Shown here: in pieces, positions 10,891 through 21,087 of the stretch
Layout: each line of letters begins with the position of its first letter
Position numbering within the stretch: position 1 is the first letter of the stretch
Assembly: GCA_018136815.1 (NCBI GenBank)
Contig: CM030936.1
Span: 5,679,774-5,743,773 of the forward strand
Source: Isochrysis galbana
Taxonomy: Eukaryota > Haptophyta > Isochrysidales > Isochrysidaceae
Reading direction: 5' to 3'
DNA length: 64,000 bases
Translations under genes and position numbers: made by a program
Notes under the pieces: generated by a model
Seen by the model: the letters and a program-made list of their open reading frames with translations, nothing else
The model's database searches: none
What the model was told of the DNA's origin: nothing

Positions 10891-12390
10891 TTATGGTGCG
10901 ATAGGCGACTGCGCGATGGGCGGTGGCGAGTGCAACCTGCCAACGATCAATTTCCGGCAGTTGGAGGTGCCACACTCGCAAGCAAACCCACCACGAGCAC
11001 CCCGCAGGTCGTCTTCGGTGGTGTCATAGTCGAACGTGATCGACTCCCCCGCGGCGATGGGCCGCTTGGCCACGAGGCCGACGGCGAGGTCTTTGCCGAC
11101 GACGACCTCGCAGTTTGGCTCACAGGAGTGACAGATGAAGTTGTCCAGGTCGTGCTCAGTGAGCGACGACGAAAAGAGGCGGGGCCCATCGACTGTTGAG
11201 GGCGAGATCTGTAGGCAGCTGTTGAAATCAACGACATCCTCCTCCCACAAGAGCAGGTTGGGCGGCAACAGCATGACAAGCGAGCCCTCATCCAGCGGCA
11301 CGCCTAGCTGCAGCGTGCGTCCCTCGTCGGGCACACCGTCAACGCGGGGTGAGCCGCGCAGGTCCTCGGAGGTGGCAAGCACAAGCCGATGGTGCGAGAT
11401 GAGAACCGCTGCCTGCCTGTTGAGCAGCTCGAGCCGCCCGCCTGTTGCGGCCTTTGAGATGAGCTCGTGCCGATCAGCGTCGAGGCGTGAGAGCGCCTTC
11501 GGGTCGGGCTGGTTGGTCCACGGCGTGTCGAGCGACGGTCCGACCGGGCCGGGCGTGTCGAGCCGTAGCCACCACGTCTTGCGCACATCGGCGGGAGCCA
11601 TGCTCGCTAGCGGGACCGCTTCCCGTAAGCCGTTAGCCTGCGCGATGCGCGAGGCGATGTGTGGGAGGAAGTGTCCACGGTAGCGCTCCTGAAGCGCCGG
11701 AATGGCCCAGTCTGACGGCGTCACCCGCCCGCGGCATCTTTTGCTGCCGCAGCGGCAGTCCCATTCGGGCGTGAGCTCGCAATCCTCTGATGTGGCGTAG
11801 TCGTACGAGATCTCCTCTCCGGGCAGGATGTCCCTCGAGGCAACCATTACGCCGTTGTACTCTTCGCCGCCGTCAACAAACCAGCAGGTCGGCTCGCACG
11901 AGTGGTTCATATAGTTGGACACGTCCACGGTGCGCACAGTGTGGTACTCCTCGATCGGCAGCTCGTTGAACTCGGCGAGCGACTGATACTCGTCATCTCC
12001 TGTCTTGTACATGAAGTGGCAGTAGGCACGCCGCGCGCGTTCGGGGAGCGCCTCGATCCACGCGCGCGAACGCGGCGTCGCTTGCACGTTCGGTCCCGCG
12101 CGCGCCCGCTCCGCCCAGACGACCTCTCCCCTGCGGAGGCCAAAGGTCGAAAAGAGCCCCAGCCCTCCCCCCACTCCGTCCCTCTGCCTCGCCACGATGT
12201 GCGGGTGAACGGTCCCGACGATGTCCGAGGGGAGGGAGGCGAGCAGCACTGAGCGGGACGTCCACTCGTTCTGAGAGAGCGGAGAGCGGTCGTAGGGGAG
12301 CCCGTTGGGCGCGAGCTGAGAGTCCGCGCCGGACATCGCGCGGCGCCGCCCTCGGAAGCCGAAACCTCTGCTGCGTGTCGCCTCGCACAT
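10891..12390 (-). CDS. Tandem double SET-domain protein (putative lysine methyltransferase)
   Basis: Single exon, 499 aa, from the first ATG (12390); the frame is open further up but starts at a TTG. The first SET domain spans about residues 60-225, with GGLGLFSTFGLRRGE, a YMNHSCEPT active-site loop (162-165), ISYDYATSED (about 195-202) and a post-SET zinc motif CRCGSKRC (212-219). A second, shorter SET-like unit spans about residues 355-485, with LPPNLLLWEEDVVDF, FICHSCEPNC (about 420-426), ITFDYDTTEDD and a second post-SET CECGTSNC (471-478). SET domains move methyl groups from S-adenosylmethionine to lysines. In the second unit the first Asn of the NHSC motif is Cys, so it may be inactive or regulatory. 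I know of no common family with two SET/post-SET units in such a small protein; internal duplication is likely. Confidence 0.85.
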   Translation of the reverse strand: MCEATRSRGFGFRGRRRAMSGADSQLAPNGLPYDRSPLSQNEWTSRSVLLASLPSDIVGTVHPHIVARQRDGVGGGLGLFSTFGLRRGEVVWAERARAGPNVQATPRSRAWIEALPERARRAYCHFMYKTGDDEYQSLAEFNELPIEEYHTVRTVDVSNYMNHSCEPTCWFVDGGEEYNGVMVASRDILPGEEISYDYATSEDCELTPEWDCRCGSKRCRGRVTPSDWAIPALQERYRGHFLPHIASRIAQANGLREAVPLASMAPADVRKTWWLRLDTPGPVGPSLDTPWTNQPDPKALSRLDADRHELISKAATGGRLELLNRQAAVLISHHRLVLATSEDLRGSPRVDGVPDEGRTLQLGVPLDEGSLVMLLPPNLLLWEEDVVDFNSCLQISPSTVDGPRLFSSSLTEHDLDNFICHSCEPNCEVVVGKDLAVGLVAKRPIAAGESITFDYDTTEDDLRGARGGFACECGTSNCRKLIVGRLHSPPPIAQSPIAP

Positions 12391-13070
12391 ATCTTTCGTC
12401 TGGCTACTTTTCTCGCTTAAACATGGGTGTGTTCGAGCGGTGGGCGCTGCTCTCGTCGTCTCCTCCAAGAAGACCTTCTTCTCTCTCCCTTCTCTCGTTC
12501 TCTGTGCTCTCTTCCCTCTAACATTAAGCTCTCTTTCTCTCGCACTCCCCCCCCCCCCCCCCCCCCCCCCCCCACTTTCTTTTTACCCGCCGACGATTCG
12601 CGCGTACAGAGGAAGCAATAGACTCCGTGGTGTGGAAGCGGATCATAGGGTATCTGTGAATCCAGAGGCTCCTAGAGCATGGAGGCATGATGAGCGTGGC
12701 AATCGTATCATCTTGAGACCCATTAATCGGACGACGATGATGGCTGCGTCGCGCGCGTCTAGAGCTAGAGCCCGGTTGCCATTTCCGGACGAGGCTCGCC
12801 TCGTTTCGACATTGTGTGGCCAAGGTGGGAGGCGGGGTTGGTCTCTCTTCTGGTTTCATCTCTCCAGCGTGTGATGGGCTCCTGTCGTGTGCGTCCGAGT
12901 TTCCTCTCCTCGAGGATGCCGTACCTCTGAAGCCATGTGTTGGCCCTTGTTTGTGATGATGCAGCTGTTGTTGGGGCTTTTGGGTCGGGGCCGGGCCCGT
13001 CGGCCCGTCTCTCGCGTGCTCACAAGGCGGCTGTCGCCTCGCTCCTTTGGCTCAAAGTGGACAGTGGGGC
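12391..13070. other. Leader of the SET gene and poly-C run
   Basis: Contains a run of about 25 C at 12548-12573 (poly-G on the SET gene coding strand), 160 bp before its ATG. The rest holds no recognised gene. Bases 12900-13070 may continue the LINE fragment interrupted by the hAT element that follows. Confidence 0.4.
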
Positions 13071-13078
13071 TTCCCCCC

Positions 13079-13986
13079 TTGGGCCCGGCCAGAGTTTCGC
13101 CCCCGACCCACCCAAATTTCGTTGCTAAATTTCGCTTGTATTGCTACAACTTTCGGGATGGCTCGGCCCAAATTTCGCTCGAATTTCGCTCGAAATTTCT
13201 CAGCGCGCTTTGCGCGCATATGCGCATATTAGACAACTAACCACACATACATACATACATACGTACATATACGTACGTATGCGCTAATGTCGATATTAAT
13301 GCACTGAGCCTATTAAAAGATACGGTATAGCACACAATACGCTGTATTATGCTATGAAACAAGGGTAAAGATTGTAAATAAAAGAGAATAATTGAAAGCT
13401 AAAGCCACGCAGTACATACGGAGAGAAAAGAGAGACCAGACAGAGACACACGCACTCAACCCACGATCCGCTTGTTATAGCGACTCATGAGGGACACTTG
13501 CAAATGATCGGAAAGCACACCGGATTGTTGTTCACCATCCATACATTGCACGGAGCAACGAAAAGACACGTTCACATGATGCAGAGTTAGGGGAAATAGC
13601 AAATAGCAAATAGCGAAGACAGCAACTCGTGCGGCCTCTGCCCACGCTGGACGCTGGAAAAAGCTTGCCGTCATCGCGCCACCACCCCAGCACGCCTTCG
13701 GAGAAGTCGATGACGTCCGCCGTATTGATTGCGGCGTGGGCGGCCGCGGCTAGGTAGGCAGGAAGTTGTGCCTTCAGAAGGTTCGGGTCAATGCCCCCCT
13801 CATCATCAGACATGAGACATGCCAAGGGGACGTGGGGGCAGTGCCCCGGGCGCCGGGGGCCGAGGGCGGGCGGGCGGGGGGGAGGCGAATTTCGCTTCGC
13901 GGAAGCCCATATTTCGGTCAAATTTCGGGGCTTCGTTAGTCCCCCAAATTTCGTAAAAAATTTCGCGAAACTCTGGCCGGGCCCAA
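13079..13986 (-). mobile_element. Non-autonomous hAT element, copy 1 (908 bp)
   Basis: Both ends carry the inverted repeat TTGGGCCCGGCCAGAGTTTC. The flanks are a perfect 8-bp duplication, TTCCCCCC (13071-13078 and 13987-13994). Subterminal 100-bp arrays are full of AAATTTCG/GCGAAA motifs. Inside, the minus strand keeps the end of a hAT transposase: ADVIDFSEGVLGWWRDD, then in other frames AISPNSASCERVFSLLRAMY (the Dimer_Tnp_hAT signature), then LSDHLQVSLMSRYNKR. The catalytic part is deleted, so movement would need a transposase in trans. It sits inside a LINE 5' fragment. Confidence 0.92.
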
Positions 13987-13994
13987 TTCCCCCC

Positions 13995-14497
13995 CCGCCT
14001 TGCTTGCGGCCGGTGTTGTGTCCGCTTACCCCATTGGGGGCCCACCATTCTGCATTGCGTCCTGCCTTGCTTTGATTCGGCAAGCAAGCCCTCAAGGGGA
14101 CTGTGCCTTGTATGGGGTGCCAGGCCAGCCCCTCGCGCGTGAGCACGAGGGCGGTACCGCGGCTGTGTATGTAGGGTCCAGGCCCAGGTGCCTTTCCTGA
14201 TTGAGCGTCCTTCTGGTGCAGTGTGGTAGGTGTGGCTGTGGGTGGTGGTTTGGGTGTGCGGTGTGGCCAGCATGCTGGCAGCTGCCAGCATGCGTGCTGC
14301 TGTCTCGCTGTTCGCGGTGATGCGTGGGCGTGGCGCGGTGGCTTCTTCGCCCACCTGGTCGGGCGGGTCGTCTTGGCGCGGTCGCTTCGGCGATAGGGGT
14401 GTGTCCATGAGGACTTCGTCCAGCGCGGCGAGGGCAGCGGCGGCGGTGGATGGAGGGAGGCGGCGCCCGCTCCATGACCCTATCGTTGTAATGATAG
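13995..14497 (-). mobile_element. LINE 5'-end fragment (D)
   Basis: The minus strand starts at a hairpin (14480-14497), then ATAGGGTCATGGAGCGGGC (ATG 14475-14473). Downstream frames contain MDTPLSPKRPRQDDPP and a His/Thr/Pro-rich stretch similar in style to the N-terminus of the long LINE copy. The reading is shifted between frames. It is cut by hAT copy 1 at 13986. Confidence 0.55.
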
Positions 14498-14911
14498 ATG
14501 ATGAACGATGAACGAAAAAAAAACGAGCGGGGAAAGGTTCGCGCGCGGGGGGGGGGGGTCGCTCCGACATGCGACGCGGAGCGAGCAGAACATACCCACA
14601 ACAATAAGCTAGAAGCGTAGCCCGTTACTAGTAATAATCCTCGCGGACGCTGAGTCCACGACATCTACCAATACAGTCAATGTATACTGCGTTACGACGC
14701 TCCAAGCACGCATGACATCATGAAGATTGTATGGTGCTAGCTACGAGAGCGCATTGATTGAGTGGGATGAACACGGAGCTCAACACGAAGACGTGCTCGT
14801 CATCAGTTTGAAGCAGTACTACATAAGGCACCCACCATGCGTGCAATGTGCGATGAGTACGCGCTTGTGGCAGAACAATTCTCACATCTTACGGCCCTCA
14901 GATCTACCGGC
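14498..14911. other. Intergenic, no gene seen
   Basis: Poly-A and poly-G runs near 14510-14560, otherwise unremarkable. Confidence 0.4.
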
Positions 14912-16876
14912 CTATGAAGGTCCATTTGCTCCGCCACCGTTTCCCCCGCCTGTCGCGTGAAGCTGCCCGTTCCCCGCAAGCATCTGCAGGAGTGCCTGCA
15001 TTTGTTCTAGGCTCATCAACATCATTTGCTCACTGCCTGCGCCGCCAGCGGACTCATCCTCATCTGGAGAGGAGCCAGGATAGGGCAAGTAGAGAGCGTT
15101 CTCCTCACAAGGAGCGGCATCGGTGGAGCCGGTGCTCGGTCTTGCGGTCTCGGAGCGCGCCGAGGCCAATGCGCCTACAACTCTCCCGCTGCCACTTGTT
15201 TGCGACGAGGCGTGAGCTTCCGCCTCGCGAAGTAGCAGTCGCTCGAGAAGGCGCGCGTTTTCAAAGTCTCCGGACCGACGCGATGCGTTCAGCAAGTTGC
15301 GTATCATGCGCGACCAAACCTGTGCAAGAGAGAAGGGGGGAGGCGTCGGTGGTGTAGTGCCGGCTAGCAGTTGCGCGCAAGCAAGAGCCTCCACAGAGCA
15401 TCCCAGTCCAAACCGGTGCCATGATGGAGGGTTGCATGCGAGGACGGGAGCCGCGTGCGTCATTCTAGTATTGATAGCCCCCGCTGTCCCGCAAGCGCCT
15501 TCCATGAACTAAGGTGCATGGTGCACATGCACCTCCGACATCGGCACGGGCGTGACCATCGACTCGGACCATCTGATGCCGTACGACCGCACGATGGCCT
15601 CGCAGTCGGCCAGCCCGAGCAGTTTGCCTCCATGGAAGACGTCAACAAACGTGCGCGGCTCGCTTGCCGTCGGCTGCGTGGCAAGCAGGAAGTGGCCGGG
15701 CATGCCAATCATGTCCAAGTGGACCCCCACCCGCCGGCAAACAGCAGCAAAGAGCACCGATAGTGAGATCGGAATGCCGGTCCGAGACTCCAGCACGTGG
15801 TCAAGCAGCGAGTTACTAGGAGAGTAGTAGTTGACCTCGTTGCCCTTGTAGCCGTCTTCCGTGAAGAGTAAGTGTGAGAGTGCGCGCACCGCGTCCTTGG
15901 GCTCGAATGGGCGGGGGAGTCGTCTACTCAGTCGCACAGCGAGCATGTCAAGGCCCTCGCGGCAGCGATCGGCCACCATCTCGGGTTCGCGTAGACCAGG
16001 TCCCGTCGCATACCAGCGCACCTGCGGAACGGGGTGGGCGCGCCCATTGAGCGACCCGCTACTGCGGTGGGATTGGCAGAGTCGATGTGGGCCGGTTGCG
16101 ACGTGCGCGGTCCGGGTGATGTGAGGGACATAGGGCGCAAGGGCTCGCCCTCGCTCGTGCCAGCGCACCAGGAGCAGCGCCCCATCCTCCACCCGGATCG
16201 GTGGCTCGGCGCAAGGGAAGGCACGCCGTAACGCATCCAGTCCTAGGTCGGGCAAACTCGACGATGACGAGTTGTGCGACGTGTTGCTGCCTTGAAGGCC
16301 GACTTCCGGGCAGTCTGGCCGGCCATCAGCTTGCAAACCAGACCAGACGACCGGCATGCGAGTGGCATCGGCGGGGCGGCTCACGTCCGCTTTGGTCTCC
16401 TCCCGCTCTGCCTTTCTTATCAGCGCGTGCCACTCACGCCCTACCACGCCCTGGTTGATCGCACGCAGCAGGTTCTCCGCTTCATCGCGCTCATCTGCTC
16501 CGCCATTTTCCACCAGCTCGCTCGCCACATCGTAGATCTCGAGGCCGGCGGCGAGCAGCTCCCTCCAGAGCCGATCGCGCCGGTCGGTCTGTGAAGAGCA
16601 CCGTGCGGCCGCGTGAAGCTCACGGAGCAACCCGGGCACGCGGCCGTCCTGCTTGTGCCGCCGGCTGTACTCTTTCATCCAGCCGCAGGTGGGCGGGGAG
16701 CACACCTCTGGCCTTCTCCACCGCTGCAGCAGGGCGGCGCGCCAGAGGGCCGGGTCGGAGGCGAGGCCACGCAGCCGGCGGTCGCAAGCACGAGCGGCGC
16801 AGAGCGATGGCGGGCTCAGTCGCGCGAGCAGCGCGAGCAGCAGCTCATCGGGCAGATGCAGCAGCCCGCGCCCCAT
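14912..16876 (-). CDS. FBXO21-like F-box / transglutaminase-fold protein, 2 exons
   Basis: Exon 1 runs 16876-15533 and exon 2 15319-14912, joined in phase 0 across a GT-AG intron (TCGGAG|GTGCAT ... GCACAG|GTTTGG), giving 583 aa. The N-terminal 45 residues form an F-box (LLHLPDELLLALLARLSPPS, then LWRAALLQRW). A SirB1/Transglut_core2 domain spans about residues 340-470, with YSPSNSLLDHVL, RTGIPISLSVLFAAVCRRVG and GMPGHFLLA. It runs across the splice into VWSRMIRNLLNASRR, the helix typical of SirB1 proteins, which confirms the intron. F-box proteins recruit substrates to SCF ubiquitin ligases; FBXO21 has this architecture. The usual C-terminal YccV-like domain is absent and the tail is Gly/Ser/Met-rich. 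ATG 16876 is the first in-frame ATG, just after a poly-G run. Confidence 0.88.
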
Positions 16877-17363
16877 CGAGGAATGTACAGCTCCCCCCCC
16901 CCCCCCCCCCCCACCTCTTCTTCCGGAGTCAGAGGAGATTAGAGGGAGAAGGGAAAACAAGGCTTGGGAAGGAGGAAGAAGGTTGTTAGACGGCGCAAAG
17001 TGTGCTGCGGGCACCAGAGAGAGAGAGAGAGAGAGAGAGTAGATGAATCAAAAGAGACTTTATTGAGAAGAAGAGAAGGGGAGAAGACACATCCTCAGAG
17101 AACAGGTTCTTGTGGGATTCTACGATTAGTGACGCGTTTTAGGCGCGCGAGGCGAATCGTCGGCGGTCTCTGTCGCGGCCGCAGATTCTCTTCTCTCTTC
17201 TTTCGGCTTGTCCTTTGTTTTCTTGATTTCTTCTTCCTGTCCCTTGTCCAAATGAGTTTTGTGGTACTCTACCCGCTATGTCCATGGTGTCAGTGAGTCA
17301 ATGGGGACCTCGTGTGTCTCGAACCTTCGCCGTCGATAGACATGCGCACTCTTAACGCTTTAC
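16877..17363. other. FBXO21 leader, poly-C and (GA)n runs
   Basis: Run of about 20 C at 16890-16911 and (GA)n at about 17016-17039. No gene on either strand. Confidence 0.5.
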
Positions 17364-17371
17364 GTACTCGC

Positions 17372-18353
17372 TTGGGTCGGGCCAGAGTTTCGTTTGAGAC
17401 CCACCCAAATTTTGTTTCGATATTATCGACATTTTGCTCTTCGGCGTGCCAGGCGAGGCGTATTATTAAGTGCAAGTGCACGAGGCATAGAAATGATAGA
17501 AATTTTCTGGAAATGGCAGCATCACATTGTGGTTCATCACACTACTCTATAAGTCAAACCTGAGAGCCCACATGACAAATATGACATATGTGACCACAGC
17601 CCCACACATCTCACATCTCGCAACCCGCACGATCGAGCTCAAATCATCAACCCACGATCCTCTTGTTGTACCGACTCATCAAAGACACTTTTGCAGATGA
17701 TCGGACAATTCACTAGCTTGCATCTCACCATACACCATACATGACACGAAGCAAAGAGAAAACACGTTCACACGAGGCAGAATTCGGAGTAATAGCAAAA
17801 GCTACACGCGCTGCCTCCGCCCACGCCGGAAAACACTCGCCGGCGTTGGCGCGCCACCAATCCATCAATAATCCAGCACTCCATCCGAAAAATCCTTGAC
17901 ATCTGTCTTCCCGTGTCGTCCCATCCTCCTGCATCTCCCTTTCGAGCTCGTCCTCCGAGCTGGTCTCCTCCTCCTCCTCCTCCTCTACTACCTCTTCCGA
18001 TACGTCGCTGTCGCTGTCGTTGTTCGTGCACGACAATGCGCTCTCTCCCCCCATCTCGTCCAACTCAATCACCTCATCCGGGAGAGGATCATGGGAGTGC
18101 TGCTCCGAGCTACCATTGCCGCCCTCGCCGCCGCCCTCGCCTTACACCGCGCCGCGTCTTGGCCGCTTCCTGAGGCCTCCTTCCTGCTCCTGCTGGCGGG
18201 CCGCCCATCGCTCCAACACGCCCAAATTTCGCTGCCGCGGCCGTGGGGTCCCGTTGCCTCAACCAAATCCCACCCAAATTTCGGTCAAAATTTTTATTTC
18301 GTTGACGGACCCAAATTTTACAAAAAATTTTGCGAAACTCTGGCCCGACCCAA
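17372..18353 (-). mobile_element. Non-autonomous hAT element, copy 2 (982 bp)
   Basis: Ends are TTGGGTCGGGCCAGAGTTTC and its inverse. The target duplication GTACTCGC is perfect on both sides (17364-17371, 18354-18361). Inside on the minus strand, an ORF (18072-17725) has an acidic Glu-rich stretch, then FPAWAEAARVAFAITPNSAS and CERVFSLLRVMYG, the hAT C-terminal dimerisation domain. The remaining transposase is gone. Same family as 13079-13986 and 56760-57951. Confidence 0.93.
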
Positions 18354-18364
18354 GTACTCGCTGG

Positions 18365-19046
18365 TCAACCTACTTTCTACTTTTATAAGTGGGGGACAAT
18401 TGGGGCCTCGCGCCCCCTCTCCCTGGATGGGAAATACGAAATACGGTGTTGGGGCCTGCAAACACACAGCCAAATACATATGTATTTGGCCTCCGGCCAA
18501 ATACATTTCAAATACATTCGAGGCCCACAACCCAGAATGCGCTTCAAATATCAAATATGGCCAAATACATATGTATTTGGCCTCCGGCCAAATACGGTAA
18601 ATACGCGTATTTCCCATCTAGGCCCCTCTCTCCATCGCGGACTCGCGGACATCCCCCGGGCCCCGGGGTGGGCTCGTACAATCAACCTCAGCCCTCAGCC
18701 CCTGCCTTTTTTGCCTTTTGGCAAGGGCTGGGCATTCAACAATCTGGCCCAGACCCCCAGTGGACGCGGGTCGTGAGCCGCACTCCCACGCCCGTGTTGG
18801 GCCTGCCCTCAAGCTGACTCCCCCCCTTTCTCTATTCGTCAGGCATACAGAGGCCGCTGGGCGGCTCCAATGGCCAGCGAGCCAGCGAGGCGAGCGTGAG
18901 CGTGGGAGAGGCAGGGGGGACCAGGGGACCAGGGGCTGAGCCCTAGCCTCCACTGCCCCCTTAGCTGCCCTTGCTGGCCCTCAGGGAGCCCCCAAAGGAC
19001 CTCTGAGAGCAGGCCGGGGCGCGCCGCACGGCGACGCGCCGCAGGG
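18365..19046 (+). repeat. Dispersed repeat A, copy with a nested insertion
   Basis: Head CAACCTACTTTCTACTTTTA, then a GGGGACAATTGGGGCCTCGC block, and a body rich in short inverted repeats (CAACAATCTGGCCCAGACCC, GAGGCAGGGGGGACCAGGGG), ending near CGACGCGCCGCAGGG. It aligns along its length with 38541-38966 except for the 201-bp element inserted at 18422. Non-coding. Confidence 0.8.
18422..18622. mobile_element. 201-bp palindrome-bearing MITE nested in repeat A
   Basis: Terminal inverted repeats CCTGGATGGGAAATACG and CCTAGATGGGAAATACG (one mismatch), with a perfect 8-bp duplication CCCCTCTC (18414-18421, 18623-18630). The repeat A copy at 38.57 kb lacks it and acts as the empty site. Internally there are two perfect palindromes centred on ACATATGT (18469-18490, 18559-18582). 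No coding capacity. Confidence 0.92.
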
Positions 19047-19212
19047 GGGTCGCGATCCGTCGAATATGGGACGGAATCAAGTTGAACCATCGACGGTACT
19101 CTTAGGGGCTCCGTTGCCGACGAGACACGGACCCTTGGCACAATAGCCATACTAATACAACAAGAAAACCTGACAGTGGGGAGTTGCGCAAGCGAGTTGA
19201 ACCGCCGCGCCG

Positions 19213-20776
19213 ATGGCGTCGGTCGCGGCGGAGAGCGGCCTCGTCGAGCCGCGCTCGTTCGGGCTGACGATGTCGCCGCCGTCGATAACGCTCGTCTACG
19301 CGCTGAACACCAAGCTCCGTACGCCACGCACCCGCTGCCACTCCCGAACGTAGAGCCGGGCCCGCGGCCCTCTGGCAAAGACGGAGGAAGAGAGAGAGAG
19401 CCAAAGACACGCTCGGCTCCCACCGCACCGAGGCAGCGATCCACGACCATTTTATTTGCACCTTGCGCTCATCCCCGCACAATTATGCCGTTACACCAGA
19501 CATCGCCTCGCTCGCATGCGCCAAGTTCGGACCTTTCGTGCACTGCTCACATCGTTGCCTCGCTGCCAATGGCGCAGGCAAGCGGACGATGCCGGTCCGC
19601 GGACTGAGACCAGGATCTGACCCCAAGGAGATCGCACAGCAGCTAATGGAACGACACCCACAACTCCTTGCACCGACCATCGTGTCTCAATCACAGGCGC
19701 GCTCGCGGCCAGTGGATGGTTTGGCACATCGGCCTCTAGCGCACCTGCTATGTCTCGGGGGCCTCAAACCTCCCATGATTCACATGTACGCTGAGACCCT
19801 AGTGAATCACACGTACACATGCGCCCTCTAGGTGGAGCGGCTGGTGTCGCGGCTTATCGAGCATGTGACGGTCAAGCATGTGCAGAAGAAGGAGGGTCCA
19901 CAGTACCCCTCCGCAGCTGCTTCCAACACGGAGCTGCTGCCTCGATCAATAGGATTGCCTCCGGCAGCCGCAGCACTGACCCGCCCAGTTGCTGGTCGGC
20001 GCGCTGGAGTATCAGCGCGGCCCCCACTCGACAGCGTCTCAACCGTACCATCAGTAGCAGAGGCAGCACAAGCTCCGGCAGTCCTGTCCGCAGCGCATAA
20101 CGGAGCGCTCTCCGACTTGTCTGACCTTGAATCAATACCAGATCTGCCGGATGCATCGGACAGCTTACCGTCTATCCAAAGCAGAGCGGATGGGGCGGGT
20201 CGGGTCATAGCGGGCGATGGGGCCGTTGTTGGCAGCAGCGGTAGCAGCGGCAATGCTCGCCGCAGCAATGGTGACTCTAGCACGACGTCTGCCTCTCCTC
20301 CGGATATACCTGAGGACTTGAATCGGGTCTCGGAGGAGGAGCTCAAGCGTGCGAAGGAGGCGATGAATGCTACGTTCGAGGCGCATGCGCTTAAACCAGG
20401 CGATCCTGGTTACGTCCATGACAAAGTCGTCATATTCGATGGCGAAAAGGTAGATGGCTGGAAATGTCTAGATGAATGCTTCCCAAATGGATTCCATGCT
20501 CTAGCGTCACTGCATTTGCTTAAAGTATTCCTCATGTCGCATTGTCCGTCGTATCCGTTGCGCCGCTCGGACATCTTAGCAGAATCTGCGGCTCGCCTGC
20601 GAATTCCTGTATCGTGCACATAGCGCATTACGATGGGCCTGCTAGCCTTCCTTAACCTCATGCTGCCTGGTGACTCACAGGAGGCCAATGATTGGGACGA
20701 TGAGCTATCAGACGTCTCCGAGCCCTCTGAAGATGAGTTCGCCAAGGAGATGGCACTGCTGGCCAAAGGGATGTGA
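19213..20776 (+). CDS. CEP19: CEP19 centrosomal/ciliary protein, 4 exons
   Basis: Exons 19213-19318, 19578-19696, 19832-20449 and 20681-20776 give 312 aa. Introns are GT-AG, GC-AG (TCACAG|GCGCGC) and GT-AG; the first is phase 1, the others phase 0. Matching features of CEP19 in order: LTMSPPSITLVY, KLRKRTMPVRGL spanning the first splice, GSDPKEIAQQLMERHPQLL, VSQSQVERLVSRLI spanning the second, then PEDLNRVSEEELKRAKEAM and FEAHALKPGDPGYVHDKVV, and EANDWDDELSD after the third. CEP19 binds CEP350/FGFR1OP at the mother centriole and recruits RABL2 to start intraflagellar transport. Unlike the 167-aa human protein, this one has an Ala/Ser-rich insert of about 120 residues (about 100-220). Its presence implies a flagellated stage. 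Confidence 0.88.
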
Positions 20777-21087
20777 TAGCTCTACTGGCGCCGCGGCGGA
20801 TGCCACGTGAGTTTTAGACAGGAACAAAGGTGTTACAAAGGTGTGCTGGCGAATGAGAACTGATGGTTTGAAAGCATGTAGATACAACTTCTGCAAAGGA
20901 AGTTTGGTAGTGTTTGGTGCGCTGCAAGGAGCATCGACGGGAATGATAAAGCGGGCTTCATCGCCCGCTATCAGCCTCAATTTTTGTATGGTGCTGCATG
21001 TTGTGAATAGGTAGGTCGCCGTGTGTCGTAGCCTTATAGGACTAGTCGCGACAATCCACTTTTACCTTTTATGCACATTCAAGAATA
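20777..21087. other. CEP19 downstream region
   Basis: AT-richer 3' flank, no gene recognised. Confidence 0.4.

Noticed and set aside
15509-17014. Longer FBXO21 frame starting at 17014 with poly-Gly
   Set aside because: It begins at GTG and reads through a poly-G run; ATG 16876 starts exactly at the F-box.
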